A stretch of 32,689 bases of DNA from an uncultured Prevotellaceae bacterium (GTDB lineage: Bacteria; Bacteroidota; Bacteroidia; Bacteroidales; Bacteroidaceae). The position numbers and the translations under genes are program-made. The DNA lies in NCBI GenBank assembly GCA_946415645.1, contig CAMKTJ010000028.1, positions 1 to 32,689 on the forward strand, given 5' to 3'. The stretch's first letter is position 1. Each line of letters begins with the position of its first letter. A model generated the notes under the pieces. It was not told the DNA's origin. It saw only the letters and a program-made list of their open reading frames with translations, and made no database searches. Shown piece by piece: positions 1 to 8,773 of the stretch.

Positions 1-83
1 TCACGAACTTTCTTATCTTCATCCTCACAAGAGGAAAACATCAGGGCAATAATGCCCATCAGTAGAAAATAGATTTTTTTCAT
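1..83 (-). CDS. N-terminus of a lipoprotein (partial, runs off window)
   Basis: Reading leftward from the ATG at 81-83 gives 27 codons before the window edge. The peptide is a lipoprotein signal: Lys-Lys at residues 2-3, a hydrophobic stretch to about residue 16, and a lipobox ending Phe-Ser-Ser-Cys with the lipidated cysteine at residue 19. The residues straight after the cysteine are Glu-Asp-Glu-Asp-Lys-Lys. Acidic residues just after the lipidated cysteine are part of the surface-export signal known for Bacteroidota lipoproteins, so the mature protein may be surface-exposed (inference). It lies 33 bases after the stop of the kinase-RapZ gene on the same strand and may share its transcript. 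Function cannot be told from this fragment. Confidence 0.7.
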   Translation of the reverse strand, partial: MKKIYFLLMGIIALMFSSCEDEDKKVR

Positions 84-116
84 GTTTGTAAAAGGTTTAA
101 TAATTTGTTGTTTCGA

Positions 117-1658
117 TTATGTTTCGGCTTTATTTTCAAAAGTCTGCGAGATACCTTGTTCACGATGACAAAGACGTACCTCTATGCCGAATTTTTGATG
201 AATATGCTCGGCCAGATGCTGAGCACTATATACGCTACGGTGCTGACCACCGGTACAGCCAAAACTGAACATAAGATCGGTGAAGCCACGCTGCAGATAA
301 CGCTGCACATGAGCGTCGGCCAACTTATAAACGCTCTCGAGGAAAGTAAGTATCTCGCCGTCATCCTCAAGGAAACGGATAACAGGCTCGTCGATGCCGG
401 TAAGCTCCTTGTAGGGCTCGTAACGGCCAGGGTTATGCGTGCTGCGACAGTCAAAGACGTAACCTCCACCATTGCCACTGGTATCAGCAGGGATACCCTT
501 GCCATATGAGAAACTGAAGACACGAACCACTAAGGGTCCTTTGCCGTCATAACGGCTGAAGGTGGCAGGTCCATCCTTAGGATGCGAGACGTATGGATTA
601 TTGTCTGTAGTCTTATAACCGTCGGCTCGCTGAATGGGCTCCTCAGGCTTAGCAGCAAACTGAGGCAGTTCCACCAACTGGCTGAGAACTTCGCGCAAAT
701 AAGGATAAGGACAACCACCCTCCTCGAGCAGTTCGCGTAGATTCTGGATGGCTGGCGGTATGCTCTCAAGGAAATGTTTCTTGCGTTCGAAATAACCACG
801 GAAACCATAGGCACCCAACACCTGCAACAAGCGGAAGAGAACGCAAAGTTTGAGATTCTGACGGAACTGTAGTTCGTTCACCTCTACATATTGTTTTAGG
901 CTGATGATATATGTGTTAATAAGTTCCTGACGTAATGCAGGGCTATAATGAGCCGATGCCTGCCAAAGAAAACTAGCCACATCATACTGTACAGGGCCAC
1001 GACGACCGCCCTGGAAATCGATAAAATAGGGATTGCCCTCTTTGTCGAGCATAATATTACGAGCTTGGAAGTCGCGATACATGAAGGTATCGCCCGGTAT
1101 GGCAACAATATCCTTGGCCATCAACTGGAAGGTTGCCTCAAGTTTCAACTCGTGGAAGTCAAGACCTGTTGTCTTCAAGAAACAATACTTGAAGTAGTTG
1201 AGATCGAAAAGAACATTGGTCTCATCGAGCGATTCCTGCGGATAGCAATGTTTGAAATCCAAGTCGCGAGATCCCTTTATCTGAATCTTGGGCAGCAGGG
1301 CAATAGTACGGCGAAGCAATTCCTTCTCGGATTGTGTATAACGGCCTCCTGCATCACGTCCGCCCTTGATCGCATCAAAAAGGGAAAGGTCGCCCAAATC
1401 GTCCTGCAGATACCTGAGACCGTCGGCACTCTTAGCCACAACGGCAGGAACGGGCAACTGGCGCTCTGTAAAATGCTGAGCCAGATAGCAGAAGGCGTGA
1501 TTCTCATCGAGGCTTGTACCGACAACACCAATAAGTGTGCTTCCATCGGATCCGTGCAAACGATAATACTTGCGATTGCTACCCGAGCCTGCTATCTCAT
1601 CGCACGACACAGCTTCTTGGCCCGTATGTTGGGTATATAGTTTCCTTAGTTCTTCCAT
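117..1658 (-). CDS. Phosphotransferase (APH/AmgK-like kinase) fused to a RapZ C-terminal domain
   Basis: The 513-residue protein has two parts. Residues 20-330 are an aminoglycoside/sugar-kinase fold: a Gly-rich loop with GSGSNRKYYRL at 24-34, a catalytic loop YRDFQARNIM (D196, N201) and the metal-binding DFQGG (D214). Residues 375-500 match the C-terminal domain of RapZ: FSFSYGKGIP, FDCRSTHNPGRY and FGCTGGQHRSVY at 467-477. In enterobacteria this domain binds glucosamine-6-phosphate and presents the small RNA GlmZ to RNase E. The P-loop ATPase half of classical RapZ is missing and the kinase takes its place. By family the kinase half resembles AmgK, which phosphorylates N-acetylmuramate/N-acetylglucosamine, so a role in amino-sugar sensing or salvage is plausible (inference). 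It starts 1 base after the FtsX permease stop, as the last complete gene of the leftward row. Confidence 0.85.
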   Translation of the reverse strand: MEELRKLYTQHTGQEAVSCDEIAGSGSNRKYYRLHGSDGSTLIGVVGTSLDENHAFCYLAQHFTERQLPVPAVVAKSADGLRYLQDDLGDLSLFDAIKGGRDAGGRYTQSEKELLRRTIALLPKIQIKGSRDLDFKHCYPQESLDETNVLFDLNYFKYCFLKTTGLDFHELKLEATFQLMAKDIVAIPGDTFMYRDFQARNIMLDKEGNPYFIDFQGGRRGPVQYDVASFLWQASAHYSPALRQELINTYIISLKQYVEVNELQFRQNLKLCVLFRLLQVLGAYGFRGYFERKKHFLESIPPAIQNLRELLEEGGCPYPYLREVLSQLVELPQFAAKPEEPIQRADGYKTTDNNPYVSHPKDGPATFSRYDGKGPLVVRVFSFSYGKGIPADTSGNGGGYVFDCRSTHNPGRYEPYKELTGIDEPVIRFLEDDGEILTFLESVYKLADAHVQRYLQRGFTDLMFSFGCTGGQHRSVYSAQHLAEHIHQKFGIEVRLCHREQGISQTFENKAET

Positions 1659-1659
1659 A

Positions 1660-2865
1660 TTATTCCTTGCGATTCCAGATTTTCATTACTCTGTTACGTA
1701 CAGCTAAGATATTGATGATGCTAACCACAGCAAAGAGACAGAAGCCCAGGCAGAAGGCAGGCAAGAGACTGCCATCCTGCATCTGTGGGAACATAGCCCA
1801 GAGGGTGTTCATATAATATCCGCGTACCATATATAATATAATAAATGAGAGAAGCAGCACCACTGCATTCATTCCAACCGTCAGAAGTTGATAAGGCAAA
1901 GAAACCCTGACGGGACTGTAACCTATGAGCAGGAGGTTTCGTAATTTCTCGGTATTCTTCTGTACCAACAGATAGATGCTGAGCATGAGGATATAGAACG
2001 AAAGGATGCTGATAAGCATGCCTATACACATAACCAACACAGTAACCACCCTGAGGAAATAGGTAGCCTTGCCGGCATCCAGTTTGTCGTTCTCCAATTC
2101 CAGGTTATGCTGATTGATATACTTGACGATGGCATCGTCTGTGGGATTTTTCACCTCAACAATCAGACGGTTTGGCGTAAGGTCAGCCTCAGGAGCAAAC
2201 TTGGCATTACTCCACTTGATGAACGACTCGGGCACCAAGATGGTATTCAAACGACTACTGAAACCGATGACCTTGCCTTGAAGGTGTTGCTCCTGACCAT
2301 TGCCACGAAGCACTACAACCATATCTATCATGCCCACGAGGCCTTCTGATATCTTTGGCAACGACTGACTCTGTGCGAATCCGAAGTTATAAATAGCCAA
2401 ATATGTACGAGGCAAAACAATAGGAACAACACCCTCTTCTGGATTGAACTTCCATTTACTAAGGTCTGTATCAACATACCTGTCAGGTACACTCTCGAAG
2501 AACATATCGGTACCCATCTGAGCCACTCCATTCACACCCAAACTACATACCACACGGTATTGACTAGCAGTAAAGGCACCAACACTCTTGCAGAAAGGCT
2601 GACTAGTAATATCATTAACATCCTTCTCAGAGAAACCACAACTCTCCCCTGCCCCAAGCACACTCATACCCGAGATGCGCTTGCTGACAATGAGGTACTC
2701 TGGCTTCAGAAAACCATCTTCCTGACTGAAGAGGGGTTTAACGTCATTATAGAACTGAAGTCCCAGCAAAACAATGAACATGCCAAAGAGGTTGGCAAAG
2801 AAGAAGCCTGCAAACTGAGCTATGCTAATATGCTGACGCAGCAATTTCCAAACCAACGACATCAT
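1660..2865 (-). CDS. FtsX-like ABC transporter permease
   Basis: This 401-residue protein has the MacB/FtsX layout: one membrane helix near the N-terminus (about residues 15-38), a large extracytoplasmic domain of about 230 residues, and three helices in the last third (about 268-300, 325-350 and 368-388). It overlaps the stop of the ATPase gene upstream by 4 bases (ATGA), so the two are translated together and should form one ABC transporter, with two copies of each subunit by analogy with the family. MacB and LolCDE relatives act as mechanotransmission machines on lipoproteins or periplasmic substrates rather than as simple importers. The substrate here is unknown. It is not obviously LolC or LolE, because only one permease gene is present. 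Confidence 0.8.
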   Translation of the reverse strand: MMSLVWKLLRQHISIAQFAGFFFANLFGMFIVLLGLQFYNDVKPLFSQEDGFLKPEYLIVSKRISGMSVLGAGESCGFSEKDVNDITSQPFCKSVGAFTASQYRVVCSLGVNGVAQMGTDMFFESVPDRYVDTDLSKWKFNPEEGVVPIVLPRTYLAIYNFGFAQSQSLPKISEGLVGMIDMVVVLRGNGQEQHLQGKVIGFSSRLNTILVPESFIKWSNAKFAPEADLTPNRLIVEVKNPTDDAIVKYINQHNLELENDKLDAGKATYFLRVVTVLVMCIGMLISILSFYILMLSIYLLVQKNTEKLRNLLLIGYSPVRVSLPYQLLTVGMNAVVLLLSFIILYMVRGYYMNTLWAMFPQMQDGSLLPAFCLGFCLFAVVSIINILAVRNRVMKIWNRKE

Positions 2866-3503
2866 AAGCGAAATGTTTTATCGTAAGACATATCCATGTG
2901 TTTGCCAATGCTGGTAACTATGACTCCAGCCCCTTGGCGATGAGCCTCTTCCATCATAATATCACACATGATTGCACTATTCACATCATCGAGGTGGCTG
3001 ATAGGCTCATCCACCATCAGAAAATCAAAAGGCTGTACCAAAGCACGGATCATAGCTACACGCTGCTGTTGACCAAAACTCATACGCCCCACTTTGGCAG
3101 ACATCTTATCGGCTATACCCAAACGCTGGAACCACTCCTCTATCTCCTTGAGACTCTTATGGTTGGTAAGGCCGTTCTTAATCTGAACATTCTCCAGAGC
3201 AGAGAGTTCAGGAAAGAGTCGTAACTCCTGAAAAAGTAAGCTAAGACTGTGCTGACGAATAGACGTCCAATCTGATACTCGATGCTGACGGATATCCTTA
3301 TCATCAAAAAGTATGTTACCCAAATAATCTTTTCTGTATCCTATAATATAGCTACAGAGCGAACTTTTACCCGTTCCTGAATTGGCCTCTACCAGATATG
3401 TCTCGCCCTTTTGGAAGGTGACATCATGTAGCCAGACTTCGCTCTGCACATCCCTACCCTCAAAGACGCAAGGCAAAGTGTTATGTAATTCTATTTTATC
3501 CAT
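2862..3503 (-). CDS. ABC transporter ATP-binding protein (LolD/MacB type)
   Basis: A compact 213-residue ABC ATPase and partner of the FtsX-type permease that follows with a 4-base overlap. Visible motifs are Walker A with core SGTGKSS at 42-48 (the first glycine of the usual motif is alanine), the Q-loop near LLFQELRLFPEL (89-100), the signature MSFGQQQRVA at 141-150, Walker B FLMVDEP at 161-167, the D-loop SHLD, and an H-loop histidine at about 202. The signature reads SFGQ instead of SGGQ, which is a tolerated variant. It starts directly after the last base of the DUF4836-like gene (stop and start abut), so the three genes are one transcription unit. The neighbouring membrane-anchored protein may be a substrate or accessory (inference). 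Confidence 0.88.
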   Translation of the reverse strand: MDKIELHNTLPCVFEGRDVQSEVWLHDVTFQKGETYLVEANSGTGKSSLCSYIIGYRKDYLGNILFDDKDIRQHRVSDWTSIRQHSLSLLFQELRLFPELSALENVQIKNGLTNHKSLKEIEEWFQRLGIADKMSAKVGRMSFGQQQRVAMIRALVQPFDFLMVDEPISHLDDVNSAIMCDIMMEEAHRQGAGVIVTSIGKHMDMSYDKTFRL

Positions 3504-4922
3504 TTACTTCAACAATCCTTTTATAAAGTCTGTCGTTTTCTCTTTTGTCGTTAATTCGTACTGTATGTGTCTTAAATCCGTAACACCTACATTTATATGA
3601 TCCAAGCTGGTGATACCCTTATCAAGTTGCATTGGTGCTCCATAGACATAATGCAGTACTTTTGCGAAATCCAAGGATACATAAATCCTCTTACCCTGAG
3701 ATTGTTCCCTAACTAGGGAAATATTTTTCTCTAACTGGGGAGCAGAAAAATGAAGGGTTTTACCATTGTCAGATGAAACATACAGGAAATCATCATGAAC
3801 GCCAAAGAAATACTTGTCGCGAGCATTCTGCAGGACAAAATCCTTATCTCCCAAGGCATGACAACTATAGCCAAAAGATGGAGAACCAGAACACCAGTCC
3901 TTGGCATTCTTCAGGAAATCTTGGTTCTTGATTTGGGCACTTGCAACTACAGTTGAAGAAGAGGCAGAGCGACCACCATACTCAAACAAGACGTCACCAT
4001 CGATGGACTTAATCATCATGTCTAAATCTATACAGAGGTTAAGTCCGACAAGCATTGTCCTGACAACAATATTCTCCCTGAGTTTGGGCAGAACATCCTC
4101 GCCATTAACATTTAAAATTACCCTAAAAACAGGATCTTCCATGCAAACAGGCAACTTCTTACCATCTATAGGACGAAAAAGTTTATCACATTCCGACGCA
4201 TAGTTAGCAAATTTCTCGTCCTCGCTTTCCAACTCCGTAGAGAGCAGGAAAGATTTCTCCTTTACCTTGAGAGAAGCGTTCAGGAAGATATCGTTCAGGT
4301 TGATATCCTTAATATTATCTGTAATCTGACTAGTGAGAGCCTGAGGCACTACAGCAAGACTGGAACGCAGGCTTATAACACCATCGTCCTTCTTTAGAGA
4401 AGATAAAACAGGAACATCATGAGAACCTTGCTTCATCCATTCTACCATCTTGCCACGCATCGCGTCAGCTCCGCCCCTGATTACAGGGCCCATTGCCAAG
4501 GCTTTCTTAGAGTCGAAACAAAGCAGGATTTCGCCCTTACTGGCCCACTTGAAGCCACGCTGGGACTCAACAGCGATATCCTCAACCTTCAGTTTCTCCT
4601 CAAAATCTTCGGCATTACTTAACGCAAAAACGCCACACACATAGTTGTCGGCAGAGACAAATCCATACATAGGCGCAAGCATATCTATTCCCCAACCAGC
4701 TTTGTCCTCCTCCTTTTGCTGCTGACGATGTTTCAGAGCTTTGAAAATGTCAGAGATGCTGAAATCCATCTGCTTCAGCGCTTGCTTAGCATCTATAACA
4801 AGAACAGCCTTTGCATCCTCTGGGATGACATTCTTACAGACGTCCTTCTTGCCGAAAAGAAAGAAATAAGCACCTATTGCAACGGCAATAAGCAGGGATA
4901 TAATGATCAGATATTTCTTCAT
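3504..4922 (-). CDS. Membrane-anchored DUF4836-like protein
   Basis: The 472-residue protein begins with an uncleaved-looking signal anchor (hydrophobic residues 5-23, then FLFGKK), so the rest should face the periplasm. No lipobox is present, although C29 follows soon after. The segment NVIPEDAKAVLVIDAKQAL just after the anchor resembles the start of the DUF4836/DUF3352 families, where a phrase of the type 'IP-DA-AV--ID' opens the mature domain. The rest is soluble and mixed alpha/beta with no catalytic motif that I recognise. It sits immediately upstream of an ABC ATPase-FtsX pair and 5 bases downstream of rsmE on the same strand. A role with the ABC transporter is inference from position only, and the DUF4836 assignment is by resemblance. 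Confidence 0.6.
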   Translation of the reverse strand: MKKYLIIISLLIAVAIGAYFFLFGKKDVCKNVIPEDAKAVLVIDAKQALKQMDFSISDIFKALKHRQQQKEEDKAGWGIDMLAPMYGFVSADNYVCGVFALSNAEDFEEKLKVEDIAVESQRGFKWASKGEILLCFDSKKALAMGPVIRGGADAMRGKMVEWMKQGSHDVPVLSSLKKDDGVISLRSSLAVVPQALTSQITDNIKDINLNDIFLNASLKVKEKSFLLSTELESEDEKFANYASECDKLFRPIDGKKLPVCMEDPVFRVILNVNGEDVLPKLRENIVVRTMLVGLNLCIDLDMMIKSIDGDVLFEYGGRSASSSTVVASAQIKNQDFLKNAKDWCSGSPSFGYSCHALGDKDFVLQNARDKYFFGVHDDFLYVSSDNGKTLHFSAPQLEKNISLVREQSQGKRIYVSLDFAKVLHYVYGAPMQLDKGITSLDHINVGVTDLRHIQYELTTKEKTTDFIKGLLK

Positions 4923-4928
4923 AATATA

Positions 4929-5657
4929 TTATCGTTTCTGATTTATCAATTGCATCATGTGAACAGCCACCAGAGCTGCAGTTTCAGTTCTCAAACGACT
5001 GGTTCCCAAAGAAACACTTCGATATCCGTTCTGAAGGGCAAGCCTCACCTCATCAACACTAAAATCGCCCTCTGGACCAATCAGCACAGTGCTTTCTACA
5101 CCACGCTGGAGAACATCCATCAGGAAAGGTTTAGAACCTCCGTCCTCAATATCCTCTTGATTATAACAATGACAGATAAACTTATCGCCCTTGCGCTCCT
5201 GCTTTATAAAATGCTCAAAAGGAGTCATCTCATTCAGAACAGGCTTCCATGCCTTATGACTTTGTTTGACGGCAGAAATAAGAATCTTATCTATGCGCTC
5301 ACACTTGATAACACGCCTTTCGCTGAACTTACAGTCCAAAAAGGATAGTTCGTCCATACCAATCTCCGTTGCCTTCTCAGCAAACCACTCAACACGGTCG
5401 TTTAGCTTCGTTGGCGCCATTGCCAAATGGATTCGACCCTCCCATGCTGGCTCTTGAGGCTTCTCCTCTATAATCCGATAAAGACATCGATGGTTGTCTG
5501 CAATGGTAATCTCGGCACGGAAGAAACTGCCCTTACCATCCATCAGCAACAACTCATCCCCCGCTGTGAGACGAAGGACCTTTACTGCATGACGAGCTTC
5601 CTCCTGAGGAAGTTCACCATTTACCTGCGGATCATAAAAAAAGCGTTCTTCTTTCAT
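4929..5657 (-). CDS. rsmE: 16S rRNA (uracil1498-N3)-methyltransferase RsmE
   Basis: RsmE uses S-adenosylmethionine to methylate N3 of U1498 of 16S rRNA in the assembled 30S subunit. The 242-residue length fits the family. Residues 1-70 form the PUA-like RNA-binding domain (start KEERFFYDP, with HAVKVLRL at 23-30). The SPOUT methyltransferase domain follows, with AMAPTKLNDRVEWFAEKATE at 79-98, IGPEGDFS at 193-200 and LRTETAA at 222-228, which form the knotted SAM site. The usual GPEGGFS reads GPEGDFS here, a minor change. The gene overlaps the end of the upstream transporter gene by 4 bases (ATGA). Confidence 0.95.
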   Translation of the reverse strand: MKEERFFYDPQVNGELPQEEARHAVKVLRLTAGDELLLMDGKGSFFRAEITIADNHRCLYRIIEEKPQEPAWEGRIHLAMAPTKLNDRVEWFAEKATEIGMDELSFLDCKFSERRVIKCERIDKILISAVKQSHKAWKPVLNEMTPFEHFIKQERKGDKFICHCYNQEDIEDGGSKPFLMDVLQRGVESTVLIGPEGDFSVDEVRLALQNGYRSVSLGTSRLRTETAALVAVHMMQLINQKR

Positions 5658-6919
5658 TTATTATTTTTGAATAGAATCGCGAACAAGATTGCTACAACAA
5701 GTGCGTATGCCGCAAAGATGTACCAACAAGTCTGCCAACCGGCAATAACCTCTGCGCCTGATGCACCAGCAGCCTGTGGAGTAAAGACATAATTGTTAAT
5801 GACAGCCTGAGCAACAAGAGTTCCAATAAATGCTCCCAGCCCGTTGGTCATCATCATAAACAAACCCTGAGCACTGCTACGGATACTCTCATCAGTCTCT
5901 TGATTGATAAACAGCGAACCAGAGATATTGAAGAAATCAAAGGCAACACCATAAACAACCATAGAGAGTAGGAAGAGCCACACGCCACTACCAGGATTGC
6001 CCAATCCGAAGAAGGCAAAACGCAGAACCCATCCTAGTAAAGCTATAAGAACTACCTTCTTGATACCAAACTTAGAGAGGAAGAAAGGAATAAGCAGAAT
6101 GCAAAGTGTCTCGCTCACCTGAGAAAGGGATATAAGGATATTGGCATGCTGAACGCCAAAAGTTGACTGATACTCGGTAATACCGCCAAAACTGGTGATG
6201 AAGGGATTAGCATATCCGTTGGAAATCTGCAGACAGAAACCTAGTAGCATGGCAAACAGTAAGAACACAGCTATGCGAGGATTTAAGAAAAGACGGAAAG
6301 CATTCAGCCCCAGTGCCTCAACGAACGTCTTTTGCTTGCTCTCATCTTTATTGATTGGCATGCGAGGCATCGTCAGGGAGTAGGCTGACATAACAAGGCT
6401 CAAACATCCGCTCACCATCCATTGCCCAGGAGTTGACTGTAAGCCGCAAAGGTCAACAACCCACATGGTAACAATGAAACCAACGGTTCCCCAAACGCGA
6501 ATAGGCGGAAAAGCCTTCACGGTATCTAACCCTGCCTTCTCTAATGCTGAATAAGCAACGGAATAACTGAGGGCGATGGTTGGCATAAAGAATGCCACAG
6601 AGAGTGTATAAAGTGAGAACAAAGTCCCAAAATCGGGATTAGAACCAGCCTGATAGCCATAGCTAGAAGCTGCTATCATGAATATGCCCGCCAAAGCGTG
6701 GCAAAGGCTCAACACTCGCTGTCCTTCCATCCAACGGTCAGCCAGAATACCCATCAGGGCAGGCATAAAGATACTGACAATACCTTGCACCGAATAAAAC
6801 CATCCTATATGAGAACCAAGTCCCACACCTGTAAGATAAGTACCCATAGATGTCAGATAGGCTCCCCAAACAGCGAACTCCAAGAAGTTCAGCAATGTTA
6901 GTCTAAATTTGATGTTCAT
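5654..6919 (-). CDS. Nucleoside:H+ symporter of the NupG/XapB family (MFS)
   Basis: A 421-residue, twelve-helix major facilitator protein. The N-terminus (NFLEFAVWGAYLTSMGTYL) and the loop GILADRWMEGQRVL between helices 2 and 3 are typical of the nucleoside:proton symporter family that includes E. coli NupG and XapB. It should import nucleosides across the inner membrane. Uridine phosphorylase is encoded at 30.1 kb in the same window, which would suit nucleoside salvage, although the two genes are far apart. It lies 17 bases after rlmI and overlaps rsmE by 4 bases. Substrate specificity within nucleosides cannot be read from the sequence. Confidence 0.85.
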   Translation of the reverse strand: MNIKFRLTLLNFLEFAVWGAYLTSMGTYLTGVGLGSHIGWFYSVQGIVSIFMPALMGILADRWMEGQRVLSLCHALAGIFMIAASSYGYQAGSNPDFGTLFSLYTLSVAFFMPTIALSYSVAYSALEKAGLDTVKAFPPIRVWGTVGFIVTMWVVDLCGLQSTPGQWMVSGCLSLVMSAYSLTMPRMPINKDESKQKTFVEALGLNAFRLFLNPRIAVFLLFAMLLGFCLQISNGYANPFITSFGGITEYQSTFGVQHANILISLSQVSETLCILLIPFFLSKFGIKKVVLIALLGWVLRFAFFGLGNPGSGVWLFLLSMVVYGVAFDFFNISGSLFINQETDESIRSSAQGLFMMMTNGLGAFIGTLVAQAVINNYVFTPQAAGASGAEVIAGWQTCWYIFAAYALVVAILFAILFKNNK

Positions 6920-6936
6920 ATGTAATGAGTTTTAGG

Positions 6937-8118
6937 TTATTCTACGAATAGGACAAGTCCTTTTAGATATTCGCCCTCTGGATGATAGATGTTAATGGGA
7001 TGATCTGCAGGCTGATGAAGCTGATGCAGGATACGAACCTTACGCTTGGCCATAGCTGCTGCTGTGAATACCGCCATACGGAACTGATCCTTATTGACGG
7101 CCTGCGAACAACTGAAAGTAAAGAGGATACTTCCAGAAGGCATCTTCTCGAGTGCCTTGGCATTAAGCTTGGTATATCCGCGCAGAGCATTCTTCAATGC
7201 ATCCTTATGCTTAGCGAAAGCAGGAGGATCCAGAATTACAAGGTCATAGTTACCATCCATTTCGTCCAAGAAACGGAAAGCATCCTCAGCAAATGCCTCA
7301 TGGCGTTTATCTCCAGGGAAATTCAGCTCTATATTGGCATTTACCAAATCAACTGCTTTAGCACTACTATCTACAGAGTGAACAAGTTCTGCCCCACCCC
7401 TCATGGCATAGACGCTAAATCCACCTGTGTAACAGAACATATTCAGCACCTTGCGGCCATGAGCATATCTTTCAACAAGGGCACGATTCTCACGTTGATC
7501 AACAAAGAATCCTGTTTTCTGACCTTTCAGCCAGTCGATATGGAACTTCAGTCCATTCTCTATTGCTACATTATCATCGCTATCTCCTAAAATAAAACCA
7601 TTCTCCTGACCTAAAGAAGCCTTGAAAGGAAGCGTGGTCTCACTCTTGTAGTAAACGGCTTTCAGATCATCGCCCATAACAGCCTTCAAGGCCTGGGCAA
7701 TCTCCATCCTGCATACATGCATACCTACACTATGAGCCTGCATGACAGCGTTCTTGCCATAGATATCGATAATCAAACCTGGCAGATTGTCGCCCTCGCC
7801 ATGAACAAGACGATACATATTATTATATGATGTTCCGGCCACACCAATACTACGGCGCACATCAAGTGCCGAAGCCAGGCGCTTCTTCCAGAACTCGGCA
7901 TCTATCTCCTGACGCTTAAAGGTCAGGACTCTGACGGCTATACTGCCTATCTGCCAATGTCCCAGGGCGATAAACTTTCCTTCGCTATTTAGTACCTCTA
8001 CGATATCCCCTTCTGCCGGCTCACCCTCTATATGATGAACAGCCCCCGAGAATATCCAGGGGTGAAAACGTTTTAAACTTTCCTCTTTGCCTTTACGGAG
8101 TATTACCAATCTACTCAT
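6937..8118 (-). CDS. rlmI: 23S rRNA (cytosine1962-C5)-methyltransferase, RlmI family
   Basis: RlmI methylates C5 of C1962 in 23S rRNA. The 393-residue protein shows a PUA domain at residues 2-67 (start LVILRKGKEESLKRFHPWIFSGA), a central domain, and a Rossmann methyltransferase domain from about residue 190. Visible motifs are QKTGFFVDQRENR (200-212), the SAM motif LNMFCYTGGFSVYA (225-238), the LDPPAFAK motif (296-303) and FSCSQAV (335-341), whose cysteine C337 is the expected nucleophile. Length and order agree with E. coli RlmI. It is the first gene of the long leftward row that runs to the window edge; the space upstream has only a weak promoter candidate at about 8143-8150. Confidence 0.92.
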   Translation of the reverse strand: MSRLVILRKGKEESLKRFHPWIFSGAVHHIEGEPAEGDIVEVLNSEGKFIALGHWQIGSIAVRVLTFKRQEIDAEFWKKRLASALDVRRSIGVAGTSYNNMYRLVHGEGDNLPGLIIDIYGKNAVMQAHSVGMHVCRMEIAQALKAVMGDDLKAVYYKSETTLPFKASLGQENGFILGDSDDNVAIENGLKFHIDWLKGQKTGFFVDQRENRALVERYAHGRKVLNMFCYTGGFSVYAMRGGAELVHSVDSSAKAVDLVNANIELNFPGDKRHEAFAEDAFRFLDEMDGNYDLVILDPPAFAKHKDALKNALRGYTKLNAKALEKMPSGSILFTFSCSQAVNKDQFRMAVFTAAAMAKRKVRILHQLHQPADHPINIYHPEGEYLKGLVLFVE

Positions 8119-8253
8119 TTAATACATTTATTATTTACGCTGCGAAGTTACACAAAAATTTCGATAAACACACCTTATTATATAAATAAATTTGCATTGG
8201 TTACCATATTAATTCAAAATTCATAACTGAAGGAGCAAGGAGCAAACAAAAAA

Positions 8254-8275
8254 GCCCCTCTCCATTGGGAGAGGG
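8254..8275. repeat. Perfect 9-bp hairpin, REP-like element, possible terminator
   Basis: CCCCTCTCC (8254-8262) pairs with GGAGAGGGG (8267-8275) around a 4-base loop. Leftward, the stem is followed by CTTTTTT, so it could act as a rho-independent terminator on the minus strand. An outer pair, AAAAGCC on the left and GGCTTTT on the right (8284-8290), makes it nearly symmetric. The string GGGAGAGGGGTTGAGGTGAG is of the kind found repeated between genes in many bacterial genomes. Confidence 0.55.
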
Positions 8276-8292
8276 GTTGAGGTGAGGCTTTT

Positions 8293-8333
8293 GCTCCCTC
8301 GTGGGAGCGCATTTGTTTTCTCGTGGGAGCGCA
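8293..8333. repeat. Direct repeat of CTCGTGGGAGCGCA, two copies
   Basis: CTCGTGGGAGCGCA occurs at 8298-8311 and again at 8320-8333, a period of 22 bases. The first copy also makes a small hairpin, GCTCCC (8293-8298) with GGGAGC (8303-8308). The core CGTGGGA recurs in the tandem repeat at the right end of the window (32619-32662), so both may belong to one intergenic repeat family. Confidence 0.6.
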
Positions 8334-8620
8334 AATTTTCTCTTTATTATAGCCCAAATCGCAAACCAGATTGGCCATTTAGCCACATGAACCCTTCCAA
8401 ATGCGTTCTGAATACTGAAATTCCGAACCACTCATGTGCGCGCTAAGGATAGGGAAAAACATCGGAAAGAGGGGTTAGTGCATCTCTTTTGAGGCCTTAG
8501 AGAGCAGGATTTTTATACATTCTGTCCCTTTTCCAAGGTTTGGCATAGCGGGGGCTGCCGCTTTACTTATATCGTATCTTATTGATATTCTGCTTTTTAG
8601 ATGATTAATTGTTCGTTGTC

Positions 8621-8762
8621 CGTTCCAGTTCCAGTTGTTTCAGTTTATTTTTAGCCCCCCCCACATCCTCTATAATTATATATAACTATATATATATATT
8701 AATAAGTTATATAGTCTAAAGAAAGGAGTATGATACCTCTTTTTTTAATTGGAACTGGAACG
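8621..8762. repeat. 13-bp inverted repeat around a TA-rich core
   Basis: CGTTCCAGTTCCA (8621-8633) is the exact reverse complement of TGGAACTGGAACG (8750-8762). Between the arms lie a run of eight C (8653-8660) and about 40 bases of nearly pure A/T (8670-8713). The arms could be ends of a small non-coding insertion, a protein-binding site or a cruciform. No open frame fits between them. Confidence 0.6.
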
Positions 8763-8773
8763 CAACACGTGTT

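Noticed and set aside
8201..8431. A 76-codon minus-strand open frame in the gene-poor region
   Set aside because: It reads through the 9-bp hairpin and the 14-base direct repeats (phrase LNPSPNGEG is a translated repeat), has no family resemblance and no promoter.
8400..8640. tRNA or other stable RNA gene in the gene-poor region
   Set aside because: No cloverleaf, T-loop GTTCRA or CCA end could be found. The AGCGG...CCGCT hairpin (8567-8582) is short and isolated.
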